DNA of 64,000 nucleotides from Baekduia alba (GTDB lineage Bacteria > Actinomycetota > Thermoleophilia > Solirubrobacterales > Solirubrobacteraceae). The first letter of the stretch is position 1. Each line of letters starts with the position of its first letter. Shown piece after piece: positions 61,825-64,000 of this stretch. The stretch covers positions 1,054,001 through 1,118,000 of the forward strand of contig NZ_CP114013.1 of NCBI RefSeq assembly GCF_028416635.1, read 5' to 3'. The position numbers were made by a program, and so were the translations under genes. The notes below the pieces were generated by a model. That model was not told the DNA's origin. It did not search any database and saw nothing but the letters and a program-made list of their open reading frames with translations.

Positions 61825-62420
61825 GGTCCCGGCGCGTTGTCGTAGGAGTTGCTGCCGCCGCCCTGCTGAGCGTGGGCGCGGCGGCGTGCGGCGACGACGA
61901 CGCGTCGACGGCGACGGTCGTGCAGGAGCCGACCACCGCGGTCGAGCCGTCGACCGTGCCGACGACGACGACCGAAACGCCGCCGACGTCGACCGACACG
62001 AACCCGACGGCGACGACCGGCGAGCCCACCGGCGGCGGCGAGCCGACCGGTGCCGGGACCGGGACCACCACCGCGCCCGACACCGGCGGCGCGCCCGCCG
62101 GCGGCGAGCAGGCCGAGGGCGGCGCCGGCGACGAGGAGGCCACGCGCGTCCCGGTCGCGCTGACGACCGACGGTGGCGCGCTCTCGCCGACCACCGTGAC
62201 GGTTCCGGCGTTCCTGTCGGTCGAGGTCGCGGTGACCGCCAAGGGCGCTGCCGAGAAGGTCACGATCGACGCGCCGGGCGGCGGGACGCTGAGCGTGCCC
62301 GCGGGCGGCAGGGCGACCAGGACGCTGTCGGGCCTGAAGCCCGGCGACTACGCCGTGACGACCGCGGGCGGCGGCAGGACCGTGCTGCACGTCGTCAACG
62401 GCGGCGACCCCGGCCCCTAG
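61821..62420 (+). CDS. Putative lipoprotein with Thr/Pro-rich linker
   Basis: A 199-residue exported lipoprotein. The signal has a lipobox VGAAAC (about 18-23; ALLSVGAAACGDDDAS). A roughly 75-residue Thr/Pro/Gly/Glu linker follows and then a small beta domain (VPVALTTDGGALSPTTVTVP; LSVEVAVTAKGAAEKVTIDA; LKPGDYAVTTAGGGRTVLHV) that resembles cupredoxin-like or EfeO-like folds but without the copper ligands. It closes the operon begun at 60527. Confidence 0.75.
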   Translation: MRSRRVVVGVAAAALLSVGAAACGDDDASTATVVQEPTTAVEPSTVPTTTTETPPTSTDTNPTATTGEPTGGGEPTGAGTGTTTAPDTGGAPAGGEQAEGGAGDEEATRVPVALTTDGGALSPTTVTVPAFLSVEVAVTAKGAAEKVTIDAPGGGTLSVPAGGRATRTLSGLKPGDYAVTTAGGGRTVLHVVNGGDPGP

Positions 62421-62462
62421 CGCGGTCCGCGGGCTCGACTGGCCAGCCAGCCAGTTGCCGAG

Positions 62463-62476
62463 TAGGCTCGCCCGCC
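62463..62476 (+). promoter_or_regulatory. -10 box of the R2-like gene
   Basis: TAGGCT (62463-62468) lies 8 nt before ATG 62477, with no Shine-Dalgarno. Confidence 0.45.
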
Positions 62477-63409
62477 ATGACCGATCAGGCGGCTGGGCAG
62501 CACCGGACGGAGCGCGACGATTTCCAGCAGACGAGCGACCCGGCGCTGGACGCGCGCGCGGACCGCGGGCTCGCCACGCTGCTGTCGCCGCGCGAGCTGT
62601 ACTTGCTGTGGGAGCGCCAGCACTGGGCGACGCAGGACATCGACTTCACCCAGGACCGCATCGACTGGCACGAGCGGATCCCGGAGGAGGAGCGCTTCCA
62701 GCGCATGTACGGGCTGTCGTCGTTCTTCATCGGCGAGCAGCGCGTGGAGGCCGAGCTCGCGCCGCTCATGCGCGCGGTGCCCGACGAGGACATGCGGATG
62801 TTCCTCGCCACCCAGATCGCCGACGAGGCGCGCCACGTCGCGTTCTTCGACCGCTTCTACTCCGAGGTCGGCGTCCTAGAGTCCGACTCGCTGGCGGCCC
62901 GCCTGGAGGAGACCGCGGCACACGTCAACCCCGAGTTCACCGTGCTCTTCGACGAGATCCTGAAGGGGAAGGCCGACCGGCTGGCGGTCGCGCCCGACGA
63001 CCTGGAGTGCGCCGTCGAGTTCGTGACGATCTACCACATGATCGTCGAGGGGATGCTGGCGCTTACCGGCCAGCACTTCATCATCGACTACAACGAGCAG
63101 CAGGGAACGCTGCCGGGCTTCGTCGAGGGCTTCACGAACGTCGCGCGCGACGAGCACCGCCACGTCGCGTTCGGCGCCTGGTTCCTGCGCCACATGGCAC
63201 AGCGCGATCCGAAGTACGGCGAGGCGGTCCAGCGGACGCTGGTCGAGGTCGGGCCGGTCGCCGACGGCGTGCTCAAGCCCAAGTTCATGGACGGCGTCGC
63301 CGACGACGACACCGAGACGCTGTTCGGCGTGTCGGTCGAGGAGACGCGCGCGTTCGCGATGCAGGCGCTCTCGCGCCGACTCAAGGTCATTGGGTTGATG
63401 GCCGCCTAA
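62477..63409 (+). CDS. R2-like diiron protein (ribonucleotide reductase small-subunit fold)
   Basis: A 310-residue ferritin-fold protein with the metal ligands of an R2-type site: GEQRVEAEL, then DEARHVAFFDRF (E-x-x-H), MIVEGMLAL, and DEHRHVAFGAWF (second E-x-x-H). It may be an R2-like ligand-binding oxidase (R2lox) or a class I RNR beta-like protein. No nrdA-type large subunit is nearby, which favours R2lox or an independent oxidase. The gene is alone, convergent with an IclR gene, sharing a 4-bp stop overlap. Confidence 0.82.
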   Translation: MTDQAAGQHRTERDDFQQTSDPALDARADRGLATLLSPRELYLLWERQHWATQDIDFTQDRIDWHERIPEEERFQRMYGLSSFFIGEQRVEAELAPLMRAVPDEDMRMFLATQIADEARHVAFFDRFYSEVGVLESDSLAARLEETAAHVNPEFTVLFDEILKGKADRLAVAPDDLECAVEFVTIYHMIVEGMLALTGQHFIIDYNEQQGTLPGFVEGFTNVARDEHRHVAFGAWFLRHMAQRDPKYGEAVQRTLVEVGPVADGVLKPKFMDGVADDDTETLFGVSVEETRAFAMQALSRRLKVIGLMAA

Positions 63410-64000
63410 TCTGGCCGGCCGTGGATGCGCCGGGCCACCTCGGCGGCCGCGGCGCGGACGGCGGCGGCCAGCGTCGCGCGCTGCGCGTCGTCCACGTCGC
63501 CGGTCCCGAACGTCAGCGCGATCGCCGCGACCGGATGGCCGGCGTGGTCGAGGACCGGCGCGGCGACCGAGGCGAAGCCGGGCGTGACGTAGCCGTCCTC
63601 GTCGGCGTGGCCTTGTTGTCGCACCTGCCCGAGCGTCCGGCGCAGCTCGGTCGGCGTCCGCGGGCCCGCGTCGTGGCGGCGGACGAGCGGCCCGCGCGCG
63701 CCGATCAGCGCCCTGACCTGCTCGGCCGGCAGCGCCGCGAGCATCGCCAGGCCGCTGGCGGTGAGGTGCGCGGGGAGGCGGACGCCGACCTCGGTGACGA
63801 GGCTCGGCCGGTCCGGTGCGCGCTCCTCGATCACGTAGAGCACGTCGGCGCCGTGGAGCATCGCGAAGTGGCCGTTGTGCGTGGTCTTGGCCACGAGGTC
63901 GGCGAGCGCGGTCTGCGCGATCCAGCGCAGCGGCTCCTGGCGCGTGTAGGCCGAGCCCAGCGCGAACGCCGCGACGCCCAGGCCCCAGCGGCGCTCGGCC
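63406..64000 (-). CDS. IclR family transcriptional regulator (partial)
   Basis: The C-terminal 198 residues or so of an IclR-type regulator; the N-terminal winged helix lies beyond the window edge. The visible effector domain has RWGLGVAAFALGSAYTRQEP (start of the domain), HFAMLHGADVLYVIEE, GVRLPAHLTASGLAMLAALP, and a final GYVTPGFASVAAPVLDHAGH with PVAAIALTFG. The first in-window ATG (63894) reads V-A-K in the real frame and is not the start. The ligand is unknown. Confidence 0.88.
   Translation of the reverse strand, partial: AERRWGLGVAAFALGSAYTRQEPLRWIAQTALADLVAKTTHNGHFAMLHGADVLYVIEERAPDRPSLVTEVGVRLPAHLTASGLAMLAALPAEQVRALIGARGPLVRRHDAGPRTPTELRRTLGQVRQQGHADEDGYVTPGFASVAAPVLDHAGHPVAAIALTFGTGDVDDAQRATLAAAVRAAAAEVARRIHGRPD

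Noticed and set aside
61886-62476. Long open frame joined to the R2-like gene
   Set aside because: The upstream part is Arg/Asp shadow of the lipoprotein gene; a -10 box and ATG 62477 mark the real start.

Overview
The window looks like a chromosomal segment of a very GC-rich actinobacterium. The gene set and order (metG-tatD-rsmA-ispE, glmU-prs-rplY-pth-mfd-parvulin-mazG-eno-ftsB) and the mix of c-di-GMP proteins, a CsrA, secreted BNR/RTX-like proteins and a DUF4235 protein suggest the class Thermoleophilia (Solirubrobacterales: Conexibacter, Baekduia or Solirubrobacter relatives). That placement is inference from gene content, not from a marker search. I see no rRNA, CRISPR array, insertion sequence or prophage; there is one tRNA (Gln-TTG). 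Layout. 0-8 kb: a LysR regulator with a dyad-rich divergent control region, an Rv1339-like metallo-beta-lactamase protein, Hsp20, a secreted protein, Lon and a TetR regulator. 8-14 kb: a 1.1k-residue secreted BNR-type protein and a membrane GGDEF-EAL protein. 14-20 kb: glyS, an FmdB-like gene under a CIRCE-like operator, an LCP wall ligase divergent from a ROK kinase, rsmI with a peculiar tandem repeat at its 5' end, and a degenerate M23 protein. 20-26 kb: a tightly overlapping metG-tatD-rsmA-ispE-DedA/PAP2 operon. 26-32 kb: a PucR-type regulator, a Pro-rich surface protein behind a structured leader, a methylthio-nucleoside phosphorylase and a Ca-binding repeat protein. 32-41 kb: tRNA-Gln, glmU, prs with a second tandem repeat at its 3' end, a GH2 glycosidase, a lipoprotein pseudogene, rplY and pth. 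41-54 kb: a secreted paralogous family, an MFS pump, a GT-C-like membrane protein, mfd, a parvulin lipoprotein, mazG, eno and a FtsB/DivIC protein. 54-64 kb: GNAT, csrA, a nuclease, an IolC-like aldolase, a YbdK ligase, a PilZ protein, a rhomboid pseudoprotease, UPF0173, an R2-like diiron protein and a partial IclR regulator. Working together: most genes are housekeeping (translation, nucleotide, isoprenoid, wall precursor and DNA repair functions). A surface/second-messenger theme runs through the rest: GGDEF-EAL, PilZ and CsrA, LCP, secreted repeat proteins and wall-associated proteins. The most unusual observations are two unrelated short tandem arrays (56-bp and 55-bp periods) in which the 5' end of rsmI and the 3' end of prs are repeated as chains of 17-25-codon mini-ORFs linked by overlapping or adjacent stop/start codons. 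Also notable are a TANNNT box placed almost exactly 7 nt before many ATG/GTG starts, which predicts widespread leaderless transcripts; a CIRCE-like operator sitting on the promoter of an FmdB-like gene that has lost its zinc cysteines; and a roughly 160-nt structured leader of unknown class.
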